Source: Oreohelix idahoensis
Lineage: Eukaryota > Mollusca > Gastropoda > Stylommatophora > Oreohelicidae
Assembly (NCBI GenBank): GCA_024509875.1
Contig: JAMPIV010021262.1
Location: forward strand, 1-64,000
Direction: 5' to 3'
Length of the DNA: 64,000 nt
Shown here: positions 30,961-42,773 of the stretch, piece after piece
Layout: every line of letters starts with the position of its first letter
Numbering within the stretch: the first letter of the stretch is position 1
Made by a program: the position numbers and the translations under genes
Notes under the pieces: generated by a model
Databases searched by the model: none
Seen by the model: the letters and a program-made list of their open reading frames with translations, nothing else
Told to the model about the DNA's origin: nothing

Positions 30961-32284
30961 CACAGCTAGTGGCGTAGGAACTTCGGACTTGCAGCTTCTT
31001 AACATGTACAGTCTGATAGGTTCGTTCCACGAACTTTAGACAAAATAAAAAGTGCAAATTCCTCTGCAAAGTACATTTGTAGGCTCCAAATTAACAGGCG
31101 CATTGTCTGGCTGTGCACCCACCAATGTTAGCCTCTCTGAATAATTTCTCTCCCTGAGTATGCACAGTATAACTCTTTGATTATGTCCTCAATATGGTTA
31201 GAAATTACCGTAATTCTTCTGGTTAATGAACTGGGTAAAAATGTGCTTGGCCAGTGTGACTGCAATGATTTGCCTGAATTACAATTAAAAAGGTACAAAA
31301 ATCTCACAAAACGATATTTTACACTTTAGGCACATGTTACGTAATCATCATTCATCACTGCTGCTTTCGTGTTTCTGATCGAATTAGCATAAAACAAACA
31401 CCAGCGCCTGCTGTAGTGGTTTATGAATATACTATTTGCATATGTTGAGGTTGCCAGCTTCATATATAACCTATTGTTAAGGAATACAAGTAATATGTTT
31501 TGGTATATTGCCACACGCAGGCATATATCCATTGTTATTTGAGGAAATATCTCTATTTGTGGTAAAAACATGTTTTGCACGATCTTTAACTTGTATTGAA
31601 CGCTATATATTAGTATACCTCAACCGGTTTTCAATGACGTAACGCGTTTGCGCGAATTTATTCTAACGGCTAATATTCTGGGCCTTTCATATGTTTCATT
31701 CGTATTTTTCTAGCTCCCGGAATTGTGGAGGAATTAAGTATCTTTACGTGACATCATTATATTTTTGAAGGCCGCAACTTGTTTCAACGTCCGTTAAGAT
31801 GGTCCTGAACATATAAGAAGTTCCGCACCTTTAAGAGAAGTAATTTATACAAGAAGAAACATAAATTCACGTTTCTTGTTCGCATTACTTGGGTGTCCGT
31901 GAATGACACGCACGTCTAATTCAGAAAGGCCAGAACTGAATAGAGAAGACGAATATATGTATTATTTCAACATGCATTCTTATTGCCTTATGGACTGTCC
32001 ATATTTATGAGGAGACAGATCTTGAAGATTCTTCATTGCTATTATATTGTGAAGATAACTTAATAAATATGTACTACATGTGTATTGTGGACCTACTACC
32101 CGACGACTTGAGTTATTCTGCCAGTTTCGTGTCCTGCATGACCAAACCCTAGTGCATTCGATAACATAGCACGATGAACTCTTTAATATAAATATGGCCA
32201 CACATACCAAAGAATTCCAGTCGTAACACTGCTTAGCAAGGAAAACATGTCAAATTCACATGGTAAAATAAATGTTCACTCTTG
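30961..32284. other. Unassigned sequence
   Basis: No ORF with recognisable motifs. A short CAGTCTGATAGGTTCGTTC block near 31010 resembles the three tandem copies near 35409-35480, hinting that an old repeat was split here. Confidence 0.35.
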
Positions 32285-33195
32285 TCCCAAAGTAATTTTT
32301 GGGAACACAATCCTCTGGCACAGTTACAATAGACACAGCATGTTGATGCTTTCGAATCGCTTGGCCTGGGAAATTTTAGTATTCCTCTTATGAAGGGTGA
32401 TTTGATTCCTTAGGTCTCCAGTCTTTGCATTTAAAAATGCGAGTTTACTTTTAAGTTTCAAAGTTGCCCAAATACTCTGTCCTGGTCCTTCAAGTTTCCA
32501 GTCTTGTATTAAAAATGCGGATCTCAAAGTTGCCCAAATACTTCGAGCTATCACTTATAATTTTGGAATTCTGTGTCCGATCTTCTCTCTGGCTCTGGTG
32601 AAGTGCTATCTTGACGCAGCGATGCAGTCTGATTTGTGACTCCGATTTCGATAGATTATATTTATATTTCTCAGTTCACATCCCAGATTGTACCCCCGAC
32701 GATTTTGCCAATTAAAGTCAACGTTTATTCTGGTTCTCACATTAAGCCAATAGTAAACTCTTTAGAACTAAATGGGCCGGGGTGTTAAATTATAATATCC
32801 CCCGCATGTTTTGAAATTTCAAATTTTAAAATTCCAAAGAATAACATCTTTCTAATAAGGCAGTAATACTTCCGATTGCATCTTTATGCAAACTCACAAA
32901 CAAATATGTGAACAAATCTCACGTCTAGATGCTTTCCAGCATTATATTGTCTCCCCAAACAGATTATCAGTAATATTGATACAAAGATGTTCCAGCAGAA
33001 ACGATTACGTCTTATCACCTGTGTTTGCGTAAATCCCTCAGACGGATTTCTCAGACAGACAATATGGCTTTCTTTTCATCGATCGGGCGCTACCACCTTG
33101 TGTCAATAAAGATCGACTTTATTAAAGGTGGCTAGACAACTGAGGTGATAAATTATTTGCTGCCCTGCCTATTTAGCTTACGACGATTCACATCA
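32285..33195. repeat. Diverged direct repeat, left copy
   Basis: Shares with 35480-35990 the blocks TTTTGGGAACACAATC-TCTGGCACAGTT, TTAAATTATAATA-CCCCCGC, ATCACCTGTGTTT-CG, CAGACGG-TTTCTC and CAGACAATATGGC. It holds about 400 bp not present in the right copy, including a local duplication with CAAAGTTGCCCAAATACT. Possible remnant LTR of a decayed element. Confidence 0.6.
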
Positions 33196-33941
33196 AACCA
33201 AAATCCAGCAACTGGCTACAGAGATTACACTTATATAACTACGGGTAGAAACGGAAAGCAATCCACCAACAACGAACCAAAACCGTAGAACAAGAGAGAC
33301 AGTTTATCACTGCCAAATGAAATAAATCAACACAGTCAAACCACAAACAATCCAATAGAAGAATTACTTATTGCTATTTTAGACACCATACATCAAATCG
33401 TCATTAATTAAGTCATAAATCAGCTGGAGTTAAGGAAGACCACACTCTCGGCAGACTCAAGAGGAAAAAAAATACACATGATTCTTCATTTCAGCTAGTA
33501 GTGCTTATAACGACACGTCGGCACACTAGCAATAACAGATTTAGAGGTAAAATCATTACAAATAAGTATATCGATTGAAAAAGCAGAAACACCCGAATAA
33601 ACTTACGACGTGACGTCCAAACATCCAGCTAGCAGTCCTTCACAGAAATAAACCTCTTCATGGCTAATAAAAGTGCCCCCCTCCCGCTAAATTTAAAAAG
33701 TAAAGGACAGAGATAACTGTCCAGCGGTCAAAATGTTATAAAATGTACACAATATACCCCGACTTATAACCGAGAGATCACATCTCTTGTCAGGTTTTGA
33801 CGTCATTTCCAATCTCGGAAAAAAAGTGAAAAATAAAGAAAAACATAACCATGTGATACTGTAAAAGCAGCAGATATAAAAAAATAGGGGAAGGCATCCA
33901 ATTTTCTTCCAAAGGGGAACAATTCAAATATTAATAAAATA
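33196..33941. other. Unassigned sequence
   Basis: No gene or repeat that I can support between the diverged direct repeat and the 105-codon ORF. Confidence 0.35.
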
Positions 33942-34259
33942 TCAAACTAAATAACAGATTTTCATTTTGTATTTATTTTTGATCAATTCATTATTTAAAT
34001 TTATGTAAGACGCAAAAGGATCTTTCATTTTTTTTAGTACATTTCTTATATTAGTAAAGAAATGTTGTTTACCATGTTTAGAATGAAAGTACTTTAAATA
34101 ATATGGAGTTTGATGCGCATGTAAAAGATGTGAACACTTATTCCATCTGCCACTTTCAATGATCATTACATTAAAATATGTATAGTTGCAATCGCAGATG
34201 TGCACACCGAAATGTTCCATCGGTGCTAAAAAACCGAACTTGGACAGTCCTTTAAACAT
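33942..34259 (-). CDS. Unrecognised 105-codon ORF
   Basis: ATG to stop without interruption, in a region otherwise poor in ORFs. The middle is rich in His, Tyr, Phe and Cys (HFGVHICDCNYTYF, then H-L-L-H-A-H) and the C-terminus is basic (N-E-L-I-K-N-K-Y-K-M-K). I recognise no domain, signal peptide or membrane segment. It lies between two diverged direct repeats (32285-33195 and 35480-35990), so it could belong to an old element. Chance is quite possible at this length. Confidence 0.25.
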   Translation of the reverse strand: MFKGLSKFGFLAPMEHFGVHICDCNYTYFNVMIIESGRWNKCSHLLHAHQTPYYLKYFHSKHGKQHFFTNIRNVLKKMKDPFASYINLNNELIKNKYKMKICYLV

Positions 34260-35408
34260 ATTTTCTTACTTGGTCGGATCTCTCCTATCCCGGGGACCAG
34301 AGTGGACTAACAGACATGGCGTCCACATCTAATTCTAAAGAGACTGGGGTCGGTTCCCAGTACAGGGAATATTCTTGATGGAATTTTTCCAGAACAACAG
34401 TGTACTAATAACGTCTTACTTTCCCCTGATTCTATGAGTAGTGAGATCGGATGCCTAGCCTTCTTGGATAAGAGCAAAAAATAGTAGGTCCTGTGTACAC
34501 CTTTTGTACGTTAAAAATAACTCGGCAGTTGGAAATCACAAAGAGAAGGCAATACGGCCGCTGCCGTGCCAGAGTTTACACAATTAAGAAAATCTACCCG
34601 ATACAAACATATTTATAGAATGTGTGGTTTCTGTATACACACAATGGGATGCTTGCCGATGCTTTGGAGTTCGTGCACTGTGCCGAGCTTCTCTTTGTGA
34701 GCTAAAGGAGGAGATCGGAGCACTGATGGAGTTTTCCTTGTACAATGTAGATGGTCCTTAAAACCAAACAAACAAACTTCTTCTACCTTGGTGTGTAGAG
34801 GTTAGCCAGAGAGAGGGCCATGTTAAGCTGTATATCTTTTGGCCTGGTTTCAGTCTAGTACTCGGTCCATCAAGGATTGTCTAATGTTGTTCTCCTAGCG
34901 AATTCTTGGTCGTCCTGGAGATCTTGATCCCTGGCTATTGGTTTCCCACATGTACATCGTAGCCTGTGTCGGATAGCCGCCCCTGAGCTCTGCATTAGTG
35001 GTCCAACAGTGGCCAAAACTCATGAGTATCTAAAATGGGTCGACAAAGATGTCTACCTTCGCACAAGATTACTCTTGGCAGAGCTGTAGATAGAAGGGTA
35101 ATGTCGCTTCTACCCCGAGTAAGTTTCCGTAAGATATTTCTGAAGTCAAGAACAAAGCTGTTTTTGCAGGGCAATCGTTAGCTTATATCAGTTCGCCGCC
35201 TTTTATACCCAGTTTTTTGACATAAAAAAAAATTAACCTAGTGCACACAGAAATGTATACACATTTCTCTGAGCTCAGTTTTAATGACATTTTCACTTGT
35301 CTTTACAGTTTGACAATCAATTATATAAAGCTTGTCTAAACTGAATGGTGGCCCTTAACTTTTGTCCAGTAGTATATATATATATATATGTAATAATGAC
35401 ACTTCACA
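34260..35408. other. Unassigned sequence with a short SINE-like tail
   Basis: Most of this interval shows nothing. Near 34690-34775, GGAGGAGATCGGAGCACTGAT runs to GGTCCTTAAAACCAAAC with a (CAAA)n tail. The same sequence occurs inverted near 37795-37880. Confidence 0.4.
34690..34775 (+). repeat. Short dispersed repeat with (CAAA)n tail, copy 1
   Basis: Matches the reverse complement of 37795-37880. The A-rich tail ACCAAACAAACAAAC suggests retroposition, perhaps a SINE 3' part. Confidence 0.55.
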
Positions 35409-35479
35409 GTCTGATAGCTTTGCTTTACGAACAGTCTGATAGCTTCGTTCTACGAACCGTCTGATTGCTTCGTTCCACT
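35409..35479. repeat. Short tandem repeat, three units
   Basis: Three units of about 26-27 bp built on CAGTCTGATAGCTTCGTTC and TACGAAC, with variation. Confidence 0.75.
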
Positions 35480-35990
35480 AACCCAAAGTACCTTTTGGGA
35501 ACACAATCTCCTGGCACAGTTTAGAATGGACTCTAGCAACTTAGATTATATGCTTTCAAATCAATCTCTTTTGCCCTATATAGGTAGGGGTGTTTAAATT
35601 ATAATACCCCCGCGTGTTTTAAAATATTACATTAAAACATTCCATCGGGTGACCTCTTTATAATAATTTTCTAATACTGTCACTTGCATTTTTACGCTAA
35701 ACTCATAACCATCATCTGTGCAGTCATTCTTGACTAATACTTTCCTCCCAGATTGTCTCCTCTGCCAGGTCATCTGTAATAAGTACACAGGGATGGTCCA
35801 GCGGAAGTGATTATCTAATTATCACCTGTGTTTTCGCCCATTCCTCAGACGGCTTTCTCTGGCAGACAATATGGCGTTCTGTACATCTATCGTACGAGAC
35901 CATATTGTGTTCACAGAGATCGACTCCTCTCAACGGTGGTTAGGCGACTTAAGTGATAAACGTATTACCGCTGACCTGTGTAATCAACCT
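35480..35990. repeat. Diverged direct repeat, right copy
   Basis: The partner of 32285-33195 in the same orientation; see that entry for the shared blocks. The 2.3 kb between the two copies encodes no recognisable protein. Confidence 0.6.
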
Positions 35991-36359
35991 GACATTAATA
36001 CGGTGCATCTGGCGAAACGTAAACAAGTCTTAGAACGGCTTTAGAGCAGAAATATGAATATAGGTGCATAAAATTTGCCAAATATAACGCGGATGAACGA
36101 GTCAGAGAGGGGCTCAAAAGTACATGTACAAACGTTTTGTCACTATAGCCGTTCTTCTCCAAATCTGCAGACGTGACCAAACTGTCGTAACTGGGACTGT
36201 TCTACTCGGGTCTGAAAAAACTGTATTACAAAACATTACAGAAAACGGACCTGCGACCAGCTCTATTGTAAATACGCACAGATATAAATTTGACAATGAA
36301 GAGAAACATCAGTTACACAAAAACACATTGGTAATGAAGTTTTTGTTTTTGGATATATG

Positions 36360-37425
36360 ACAACTTTATTTAGTTACTTTCGTAATTTACAAGTGGATCC
36401 TCCATACTCCAAGAGATGTTTAACCTTACAGCTACTACATTCATGTCTTCTAAGATACTGTGTTGTTCTAACTTGGATAAGTTTATTCTCTACACACGTG
36501 ATTTAGAAAGTAGCCCATTTTCATTAAGGTTACAATGCTAAATACAAGCATATTATTTGTTTCTCTAGAACTGGTTGAATGTTCTACCTAGCTCTACAAA
36601 CTCCACGCCAGAAAGTCACAGTTAATATAATAAATAGACGTCAGAATAGATAGCATAGACTTACGTATCGGACATCTGGGATTTTAAGTACATGTAGAGC
36701 AGGTGTTCCTGGGATAGAGCCTGGGATATGACTACCACATGGGGATAAAGAAACATTTGGCAAGGTTACGCAGAGTATTTGGTAAATAACTATGAGGTGA
36801 GCCAAATGTCTGGAAATATAAAAAATTGTCTTATATACATTTTTTTCTCTTATAACTTTTATAATAAGTTTTTTCAGTGCCGATATGGATTGGACATTAG
36901 CGGTAGATGAACGCACAGAGATTGTTCTCATGTACGCAAGACAGGAATGCTCACAAATAGAAGTAGCTGCCGAATTCTCTATGAATCTAGACTTTTGGGC
37001 CACACTGTATATAATCTAACTGAAATATTCCAAAAGTAGTAGTAGTATAAGTGAGAAACAAAGTTGTGGAATGAAGAGAGAGCGACGAGTTCTTAATCTA
37101 ATCCCGAGCAAGAAAACAAACAAACAAACTGGAGTCTAAAATGATATGAGAGGTGTCTCTTTCAGAAACTGTACCAAGAATAAAGTTATTTGTTGACTAA
37201 TTCGTTTGAATGTATTCTGATAAATATTTTTTTTTTAATTTATTTACTAAAAATGTTGTTTTTTACAAAATATAGTTTTCTTTATGACACATTAATTAAT
37301 ATGTTTGTGACGTTAGGCCTTTTCATTCGTTCCATTTTATTCATATATCACCGTTATTGTCGTCTGATTTCAGTTCTTGAGATGGTTCTTATGTCACATA
37401 GACAATAGATTATAGGTAAACTTAG
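36360..37425 (+). repeat. ~1.05 kb dispersed repeat, copy 1 (possible DNA transposon relic)
   Basis: Aligns over most of its length with about 46975-47970. Shared blocks are ACTCCACGCCAGAAAGTCACA, ATAATAAATAGACGTCA, TCTATGAAT and CACATTAATTAA. Both copies carry the same short helix-turn-helix-like reading frame. They flank E4 in the same orientation, 0.8 kb to its left and 0.2 kb to its right. Confidence 0.65.
36885..37019 (+). pseudogene. Short helix-turn-helix-like ORF (44 aa) in dispersed repeat
   Basis: ATG, then D-W-T-L-A-V-D-E-R and EIVLMYARQECSQIEVAAEF, then a stop. The pattern E-R-x-E-I-V-x-x-Y-x-R...S-x-x-E-V-A-A-x-F resembles the N-terminal helix-turn-helix of transposase-derived proteins (a DUF4817-like region). 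A TTTTTTCAG precedes the ATG and could be a splice acceptor. The second copy near 47510-47640 has stops. Too short for a firm call. Confidence 0.35.
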
Positions 37426-37539
37426 GCCTATGTAACTTCAGAAGTTAATGGGTACAAAACATCATTTCCCTATTGCAATCTCTGACATGGGACTGGCTTT
37501 ATGACTTTGTAATAGATAAAACAATTAACGTGATAAATG

Positions 37540-37785
37540 TTATCATATTTTGGCTGTGGTGCTTGTTGTGATAACTTTTTATACAAGCAAAAAATCACTC
37601 ACATAGCAGAGGTGGGGCTATTTGTGAAAAGTTTTTATGCAAGCAACAATCCCTCACATAGCAGATGTGGGGCTAGTTGTGATAAGTTTTTATACAAGCA
37701 CCAATCACTCACATACCAGATGTGGGCCTAGTTGTGATAAGTTTTTATACAAGCAACAATCACTCACATAGCAGATGTGTAGATC
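37540..37785. repeat. ~55-bp tandem repeat, four units
   Basis: Units contain TCACTCACATAGCAGATGTG and GTGATAAGTTTTTATACAAG with small changes. Starts are spaced about 53-57 bp. Confidence 0.88.
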
Positions 37786-37794
37786 ATATCAAGA

Positions 37795-37880
37795 TTTTGG
37801 TTTGGTTTTGGTTTGATTTTAAGGACTATCTTCATTGCACATGGACGATCAGTGATCCGATCTCCTCCCTTAGATTACAC
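37795..37880 (-). repeat. Short dispersed repeat with (CAAA)n tail, copy 2
   Basis: Reverse complement of 34690-34775. A further partial copy of its GGGAGGAGATCGGAGCACTGA start lies near 37950-37972. Confidence 0.55.
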
Positions 37881-38192
37881 AAGGATGATCTCAGCACAGT
37901 GCACACACTCCGTAGCACCAGCGAGAATCCCAATGTGTGTATGTAGGACGGGAGGAGATCGGAGCACTGAGCACTAGGCAACTATTATTAAGTCAATGAT
38001 GATCAATACTCACACACAAGTTCAAGGTCAAGTATTTACAAACATCTCTAAACGTTTACCTATTACTGTTTTTATTTAAATATAATACTTTGATGAACTT
38101 TGTCCTATATAAAACAATTAAAAAGAGTCTTTCCATTATGCATATCTAGGAGCTGTCAAATCTTATCTGCTCTGCAATCTCACAATGCTAAT

Positions 38193-39163
38193 TGTTAAGG
38201 GATAGAGAAATTGCCCGAATTCTTTCTTCTGCTGTCTAGGATCCATTCGTTTTACTCAAGATGTAGAAGTTCTTTTAATTTTAATTTGGTTTGCATTGTC
38301 AAATATTCTGGAAGTCAATCTTCTTGGATACCCCCTTCTGTCAATCTTCAATTACTGAATAAGGCTATCAACTGGTTAACTGAACCTTGAATGATTGAAC
38401 GAACCTCTCGACTTAGACGATCTGGCAACAGTTTAATACACAGTAAGTACGAATTCACAAAACGTCACAATCACGAATATGGCATGAATACTCCCACTCT
38501 AACTTTCAGTCTAACATTATCTTGGTTCGCTTTTATACAATGTCACTCAACGTTTCCCTAGTTGATGCTTTTATAATATCATTCCTTGATTCTATTTTAC
38601 ATCGGGGTATTGAGCATCCCGGCATATCAAATATTCATTATCCATTTTACATCGGGGTATTGAGCATCCCGGCATATCAAATATTCATTATATCTTTTTC
38701 CAACAACATCGGGGGATTTGAGCGTCCCGGTATCTTTAATATTCCTACATCATAATTTTCACTCCATAAACTTCGGGGAATGAGTCCTCCCGTTATAACA
38801 CTGTTCAATTATATTATCAACACACTTCTTTGTCTTGGGAACCACCGTCCCGTACTGACTTCAACTATAATCCTGGCATATTCTCCTGCCTCTCATTTAA
38901 AGCACATAGCTTACCATTTTCCAGAAATATTTCTTGAATACATACTCCAACATAATGGCTGATACACAAGCCATTTTAGGCACACATCTTGACGCTCTGA
39001 CGTCACATCCAACTCTGCCTACATCATACCTAGATACGCATCTCACAGGCGACCGCTTTCATGTATTTCTTGCGTTCAGTTGAGGTACTACATGGTGTGA
39101 CAAAACCCTGGCACTAATAATAAGTTGCCCTAATAAAAATCGCACCATGACGTGGCCTCAACA
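38193..39163 (-). repeat. E4 3' LTR, 971 bp
   Basis: The partner of 45804-46774. It contains a local direct duplication with TTTTACATCGGGGTATTGAGC and CATCCCGGCATATCAAATAT near 38598-38690, also present in the other LTR. Confidence 0.92.
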
Positions 39164-39448
39164 TTACCCCTCACGCTCCCGAGCGTTTACTTCAGGAAAC
39201 GCGCAAGATCCTGTAGGGTATAACTTCCAGCAATCTTACGTACCGAGACAACATGCATACAAGCAATCTACTGAGAAGTATCAGGTATTGAGACATATAA
39301 AATTATGAAGAGCAATTATTAAACAAAGAAAATTGGAATAAAATTTGAGTCCATATATCCGGACGAAATAGCAAGTCCAGAAGACACAATATGATGTCCA
39401 AACAAACTGGAACCATAAACCTGGATGCAAAGTTCCATGTGAAATATA
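39164..39448 (-). promoter_or_regulatory. E4 3' untranslated region with hairpin and polypurine tract
   Basis: On the minus strand a 6-bp stem GCGTTT/AAACGC (39183-39202, 8-nt loop) precedes CTCGGGAGCGTGAGGGGTAA, which abuts the 3' LTR. CGCTC and GAGCG at 39174-39185 form an alternative overlapping stem. The position mirrors the A/T hairpins of E2, E3 and E5, with a different stem sequence. Confidence 0.55.
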
Positions 39449-41939
39449 TCAGTCCTGGTGAGTTGCAAATCGCGACAACAAGTCAGCCAACCAATTGTCC
39501 TCGCCGCGTATACGCGTATATGCTTGATTTCAAAAGAAAACTGTTGCAGTAGCAGAAACCATCTGTAGATACGTGAGTTTTTAAACGCCTTTGGTTTCGT
39601 TGACGTCAAAGGATGATGGTCGACTTCAACGTAAAATTTTCGTCTTAGCAAGTAGCGAGAAAGTTTTGATATAGTCCAGACAAGAGCAAGCACAACGGGC
39701 TGATCACCCGTTTGCCAGTCACTTCGATTACGAAACAACAGCAAATGGGTTGATTTGCCGTTGCCCTAAAGACGCCACTAGGCGTGATGGGAAACAATGG
39801 CAAAGAAAACCTATCTGCTGTTGCCCTAAGATGCCACTAGGCGTAATGGCCACTGACTGCTTTGACTGTCGGTGGCTAAGGACGGAAGAAGACAAGAGCA
39901 AGGAGCTCTCTTTCTCCCGCCGAATATTTCTTTTCTGCTGCAGACAACTTCCGGCTCACAAAGAAGCAAGGATGAAGTACATCGTCAACAAGTTGCATCA
40001 AACTGCCACCGATTCCCATCTGAGAAGCGTCTGTGCGAATATAGAATGGTTCATGGATATCTGGCAGAATCAAAATAGGATGATTCGAGAATATAATTTT
40101 AATCTTATCCGATGCTAACTGACAATTCTTTGACCACATTACTTTAAGAGGAGCACCTTTGCGCGTCAACTCCGAAAGAGGACCAGAGATAGACGAAAAG
40201 TCCGGAATAAATTTATGATAATAGTTAATGAGCCCTAACAGACTACGGACCTCTTTCTTATTTTTCGGTATCTGAATGTTCAGGATTTTATTCACCAGAC
40301 TATCCGAAGGATAAAGCGGATGATTACCGATTTTATGACCTAGGAAAGATATTTCATGAAAACCTATCTGTACTTTCGAAGGTCTAACTGTCACATGATG
40401 CTTTCTAAGCTGTTCTAACAAAGAAATGAAACCTACAATATGTTCTTCCCATGTGTTATGGAATAAACAAATGTCATCTATATATGTGATGACATCGGGT
40501 CTATCGCCAACCAAACGGCGCATCATGCGAACAAATGTCGCAGGTGCATTCACCAACCCGAAACACATATAATTCCATTCAAATAAACCTCTTGGTGTGG
40601 CAAATGCTGTCAAATGTCTAGAATTTTCAGACAACGGAATTTGCCAGTATCCTTTTGCCAAATCTAGTTTAGTAAAGAATGTAGCGTTAGCCAGCTGTGG
40701 AAGAAGATCTTCCAAAATTGGAATTGGCTCAGCATCTGTGACTGTAACTTGATTTAGTTTCCAAAAATCAATACAGATGCGTAAAGATCCATCTGGTTTC
40801 TTCACCAATACCATTGGAGAAGAGTACGAAGATGAAGAGTGTGAAATGATACCCATTTTAAGCATATCTGAGATTTCCTTATCTACCCTATCTCTGTAGT
40901 GAAGCGGAATACGATGTGGTCTGATTTTAATCGGAGTAGAATCAGTGATCACAATCTCATAAAATATTAAGTCAGTATGACCTGGATGTTCTGAAAATAC
41001 GTCAGAGAAAGAACGTAAAACATCCCGGATTTGAATTTGTTCAGAATGCGAAAGTGATGACGAAATAGAAACATCTTGGCACGTTTCATGAGCAGAAATA
41101 GAAGGTAAAGTAAATTCCAATGGAATATCAGATGTAGCATCCTCAGACTGAACAACAGCGCATGAGGATCGATGAACCTCATCCAAGACATCTACCAATT
41201 CAGATGGTCTTGGCGTGTATAATTTCAACATATTTAGATGATACGTTTTAATTTTCCCTTTAATATCAATTGAGTAATCAACATCTGTGATTTTTTTCAC
41301 TACTTTGTATGGCCCCTGCCATGAAATTAACAACTTATTTTCCTTAATAGGTAGAAGTAGTAAGACTTCTTCCCCTGGGACAAATGATCTTAGGGTACGA
41401 GATTGGTTATGTAGCAACCTCGATTTTTGAGTTGCCGTTTGTATACTCTGTGATGCGATCTGACATGCATCTACCAACCTTTGTCGTAAATCAACAACGA
41501 ACTCGTAACTACTGCGAGTTGCGTCATCCTGAGAAGTACCAAGGATTAAATCCTTCAGTAGATATAACGGGCCTCTCGGATTCGCGCCATACACGAGTTC
41601 AAAGGGAGAGAATCTAGTACTTTCCTGAGGGATCTCTCTGTAAGCAAAGAGAACCAATGGGAGAATCTTATCCCAATTTCGAGGGTGTGCATCAGTAACC
41701 TTCCCAAGCATTAACTTAAGAGAGCCGTTAAATCTTTCACAAACCCCATTTGAACTTGGTCTATATGGACTTGTGAATGAATGTTATATGCAATATAAGC
41801 TTTCTATCGCGTTCATAAGTTCAGATTTAAACTGTGTCCCTCTATCCGACAGTATTTCCTCAGGAAAACCTATCCTTGTAAAAATCAAGTTCAAAGCTTC
41901 CGCAACTGATATGGTATTAATGTTTTTTAACGGTATGGC
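39449..41939 (-). pseudogene. E4 integrase C-terminal half fused in frame to RT and RNase H
   Basis: After the stop at 41940 the frame continues with integrase D in ILSDRGTQF, a stop near 41785, and E in GVCERFNG. A 610-codon open stretch (39876-41711) then joins the integrase end (GPYKVV, T-Y-H-L-N-M-L) directly to RT. RT motifs: ICIDFWKLNQVT (W in place of the usual R), TKLDLAKGYWQIPLS, CFGLVNAPATF and YIDD. RNase H has RTDASQMGIGGSLMQ and GERELLALV, then is interrupted by a 199-bp LINE tail. It resumes with LALVWTISKL and EVDHHPLT, and ends near 39449 after a frame change. This is direct evidence for an integrase-RT fusion order. Confidence 0.9.
39680..39902 (+). mobile_element. RTE-B-family 3' tail inserted in E4 RNase H, with 12-bp TSD
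   Basis: GACAAGAGCAAG occurs at 39680-39691 and 39891-39902, where only one copy is needed to restore the RNase H frame. The 199 bp between them match the end of RTE-B at 63800-63925: GACGCCACTAGGCGTGATGG, then CCACTGACTGCTTTGACTG and GGCTAAGGA. The insert carries two copies of a unit of about 59 bp holding this C-terminal coding sequence. It is a 5'-truncated LINE insertion that inactivates E4 RNase H. Confidence 0.9.
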
Positions 41940-42773
41940 CTAAGGCCATCTAGTGCACAAATCGATGCACGTTAAAATATACTGAAAACCTCGATCCGAC
42001 ATTACAGACAATGGACCGATGATGTCTATAGCTAGTTTCTTAAATGCACGCACAGGCACATCTGTGACTTGCAAGGGTGCTGTCTGATTCTTACCCTTTC
42101 GTGCGACTTTTTGACACGTGTGACAAGATCTACAATATCTTTTTACATCTTTGTTGATGCCAGGCCAATAAAAATTTGTAGTAATTCGAAACAAAGTCCG
42201 ATTACGACCTGAGTGTCCTGCCATAGGTACATCATGACCTGTATTTAAAACTAAAGGTCTAATATTTGTTGGTACCACAATCTGTTTCTTTACATGATCC
42301 ACTCCTTTCTTAAAACATCTGATCAAAACATTGTTACGAAATTCAAACCAATATGATGAACTCTTAGTGATCTTAATCTGTTTTGTTTCAGCCAAAGTGA
42401 ATAATTTCTTTAAAGATTCATCCTCTTTTTGTTTTTGTGTAAAGATATCCGGAGAAATGTTTTGAGCATTTCTCAGTGGCGTCTCCCCCATGACAGATGG
42501 AGATGTATCGGTCAAAATACTTGCTTCATGCTGAGCTCTTGTCGTGACCTCATTCGCCATCAATGGGTGCGTGCTGACCCACTCTGCAATTTCCTCAGGT
42601 GAACAGTCTTTTACACCTGGAATGTTACCAAGTATCACGTCACTTACAGGGTTCTCCAAGCTACACACAAGTACAGTCCCTGAATAAAATGGTGTGTCGA
42701 TCTCCGCCTTTGCCATGGGAAACCATTCAATGTTACCTCCAAAAGTAACGCATTTCAGTGACTTTCCTGTAAA
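41940..42773 (-). pseudogene. E4 protease C-terminus and integrase N-terminal half
   Basis: Same frame as the flanking parts. It starts after a nonsense codon at about 42774. The protease end is SDVILGNIPGVKDCSPEEI, matching the E2 and E3 sequence at that place. The integrase has an N-terminal H and G-H-S-G, then C-R-S-C-H-T-C, and the first catalytic D in LAIDIIGP. It stops at W-P (41940), where E2 continues W-P-E-A, so a single nonsense mutation ends it. Confidence 0.9.

Noticed and set aside
38522..38962. Short ORFs at 38522-38962 and their copies at 46133-46694
   Set aside because: Within the E4 LTRs; present twice because the LTRs are duplicated, with no domain seen.
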